Assembly (NCBI RefSeq): GCF_014646935.1
Contig: NZ_BMOF01000016.1
Location: forward strand, 1-43,551
DNA from: Calditerricola satsumensis
Lineage (GTDB): Bacteria > Bacillota > Bacilli > Calditerricolales > Calditerricolaceae
Reading direction: 5' to 3'
DNA length: 43,551 nucleotides
The notes below the pieces were generated by a model that saw only the letters and a program-made list of their open reading frames with translations, was not told the origin of the DNA and searched no databases. Below, one piece after another: positions 42,442-43,551 of this stretch; within the stretch, counting starts at the first letter, position 1; each line of letters starts with the position of its first letter. A program made the position numbers and the translations under genes.

Positions 42442-43452
42442 GTGAACGGGCTGCGGTTTGACCCGACCAAACCGCTCGATGTGATCGCCCTGGGCCGGCT
42501 GTGCATCGACCTGAACGCCAACGAGACGGGCCGACCGCTGGAGGATGTGGTCACCTTTACGCGGTACCTCGGCGGCTCGCCGGCCAACATCGCCGTGGGC
42601 GCCGCGCGGCTCGGCCTGAAGACGGGCTTCATCGGCAAGGTGGCCGACGATCCCTTCGGGCGGTTCATCGTCCGCTACCTGCGCGAGGCCGGCATCGACA
42701 CGTCCGGCGTGGTCACGGACGCGCCGGGCAGCGTCACGGGGCTCACCTTTACGGAGATGAAAAGCCCCGAAGAAGGGCGCATCTACATGTACCGGGAGAA
42801 CGTGGCCGATCTCAATCTGGCGCCGAACGAGGTGTCCGAGGAGTACCTTGGATCCACCAAAGCGCTGCTCATCTCCGGGACGGCGCTGGCCCGGAGCCCG
42901 TCGCGCGAGGCCGTGTTCGTGGCCCTGGACTACGCCCGTCGCCACGGCGCGGTGGTCGTCTTCGACCTCGACTACCGCCCGTACACGTGGTCGTCGCCCG
43001 AGGAGACGGCGGTGTACTACAAGCTGGCGGCGGAAAAAAGCGACGTGGTGATCGGCACGCGGGAGGAGTTTGACCGCCTGGAGCGCTTCGACCCGCCTTC
43101 GCGCGGCGACGACGAGACGACGGCGCGCCGGCTGTTCGCGCACCGGGCCCGGCTCGTCATCGTCAAGCACGGGAAAGCGGGATCGGTGGCCTACACGCGC
43201 AACGGCCAGCGGGTGGTCGGACCGGTCTTCCCCGCCCGCGTCGTCAAGCCCTTCGGCGCCGGCGACGCCTACGCGGCGGCGTTGCTCTACGACCTGCTCC
43301 GCGGCTGGGCGTTGGAGCGGTGCCTGACCTACGGCAGCGCGGCCGCGGCCATTGTCATCTCCCGCCACAGTTGTTCCGACGCCATGCCCACGGCCGAGGA
43401 AATCGAGGCCTACATCCGGCAGGTCCAAAGCGGCCAGGGGGCTGGCGCGTAA
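42442..43452 (+). CDS. iolC: 5-dehydro-2-deoxygluconokinase (IolC)
   Basis: Phosphorylates 2-deoxy-5-keto-D-gluconate. The 336-residue PfkB-family kinase starts with FDPTKPLDVIALGRLCIDLNAN (IolC-like), and the PfkB signatures are GGSPANIAVGAARLGLKTG and the catalytic PFGAGDAYAAALLYDLL with the base Asp. GTG 42442 has GGGGTGGGGA just upstream; a GTG at 42424 overlaps the iolG stop. It is followed by iolA after 31 bases. Confidence 0.93.
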   Translation: MNGLRFDPTKPLDVIALGRLCIDLNANETGRPLEDVVTFTRYLGGSPANIAVGAARLGLKTGFIGKVADDPFGRFIVRYLREAGIDTSGVVTDAPGSVTGLTFTEMKSPEEGRIYMYRENVADLNLAPNEVSEEYLGSTKALLISGTALARSPSREAVFVALDYARRHGAVVVFDLDYRPYTWSSPEETAVYYKLAAEKSDVVIGTREEFDRLERFDPPSRGDDETTARRLFAHRARLVIVKHGKAGSVAYTRNGQRVVGPVFPARVVKPFGAGDAYAAALLYDLLRGWALERCLTYGSAAAAIVISRHSCSDAMPTAEEIEAYIRQVQSGQGAGA

Positions 43453-43483
43453 GGTCTATGGCCAGGAAAGGAGAGGGGATTCC

Positions 43484-43551
43484 ATGGCGCACGTCACCGA
43501 GGTGAAGGTGCTGAAGCATTTCATCGGCGGCCGGTGGGTGGAGGCGCAGGC
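43484..43551 (+). CDS. iolA: Methylmalonate-semialdehyde dehydrogenase (IolA), 3'-truncated
   Basis: Only the first 22 codons lie in the window: MAHVTEVKVLKHFIGGRWV and three more residues. They match the start of IolA/MmsA (LKHFIGGRWVE), the CoA-acylating dehydrogenase of the last step of inositol and valine catabolism. GGAAAGGAGAGGGG precedes the ATG. Its position after iolC fits the operon. The rest lies outside. Confidence 0.8.
   Translation, partial: MAHVTEVKVLKHFIGGRWVEAQ

Overview
The window is a stretch of bacterial chromosome of high G+C content. It reads as a thermophilic, spore-former-type member of the Bacilli. The gene content is Bacillus-like: a YjcF/YjcG-type pair, an AlaR/AlaT-type pair, YutG-type PgpA, a YitT-family protein, an iol cluster, and a YcbLMNO-like two-component/ABC module. 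Shine-Dalgarno sequences are strong, GTG/TTG starts are frequent, and several promoters have an extended -10 (TGn-TATAAT). I cannot name the species. High-GC genera such as Calditerricola would fit, but that is a guess. I see no rRNA, CRISPR array, insertion sequence, integrase or phage gene.

Layout. (1) 1-8389, acyl-CoA and branched-chain catabolism: a thiolase cut by the window edge, an aldehyde dehydrogenase, a PaaI-like thioesterase, a gamma-carbonic-anhydrase-like protein on the minus strand, a FabK/nitronate-monooxygenase-like flavoprotein overlapping an FlK-type thioesterase, then leucine dehydrogenase with E1 alpha and beta of a 2-oxoacid dehydrogenase. E1 beta carries a one-base frameshift. 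(2) 8470-12746, housekeeping: a small membrane protein, a gamma-glutamylcyclotransferase-like protein, a Cof-type phosphatase, an unknown acidic protein and an ACT-domain malic enzyme. (3) 12847-17043, mainly minus strand: a DUF2062 protein, an ABC permease/ATPase pair, a small plus-strand membrane peptide and an M48 protease. (4) 17251-22400, minus strand: an alaR-alaT-pycA-like operon. (5) 22622-25673: fabI, a yjcF/yjcG-like pair, a small membrane ORF, pgpA and a short unknown gene. (6) 25741-26074: four tRNA genes. (7) 26138-29533: response regulator, histidine kinase, ABC ATPase and permease. (8) 29677-32567: an M23-type lipoprotein, a DUF4912 protein, a YolD-like protein and a YitT-family protein. 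(9) 33009-43551: a myo-inositol catabolic cluster in the order iolD, iolE, iolB, lacI-type regulator, sugar ABC transporter (ATPase, broken permease, binding lipoprotein), iolG, iolC, and the first codons of iolA.

How the parts work together. The inositol cluster holds the dehydrogenation, dehydration, ring-opening, isomerisation and kinase steps plus its own transporter and repressor. The 11-bp motif AGCGYTTAACT occurs at the iolD promoter (twice) and just before the transporter genes, which marks the likely operator of the local LacI-type repressor or a CcpA site. In the alaR-alaT-pycA operon, alanine transamination to pyruvate and pyruvate carboxylation to oxaloacetate share one transcript with an Lrp-family regulator. 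The ABC genes after the two-component pair are preceded by three GTAAG half-sites exactly 11 bp apart, a typical OmpR-family arrangement.

I found no clearly undescribed multi-gene system. The most informative signals are these regulatory repeats, the two interrupted genes (E1 beta and the inositol-cluster permease), the FabK-like/FlK-like overlapping pair and the alaRT-pycA arrangement.
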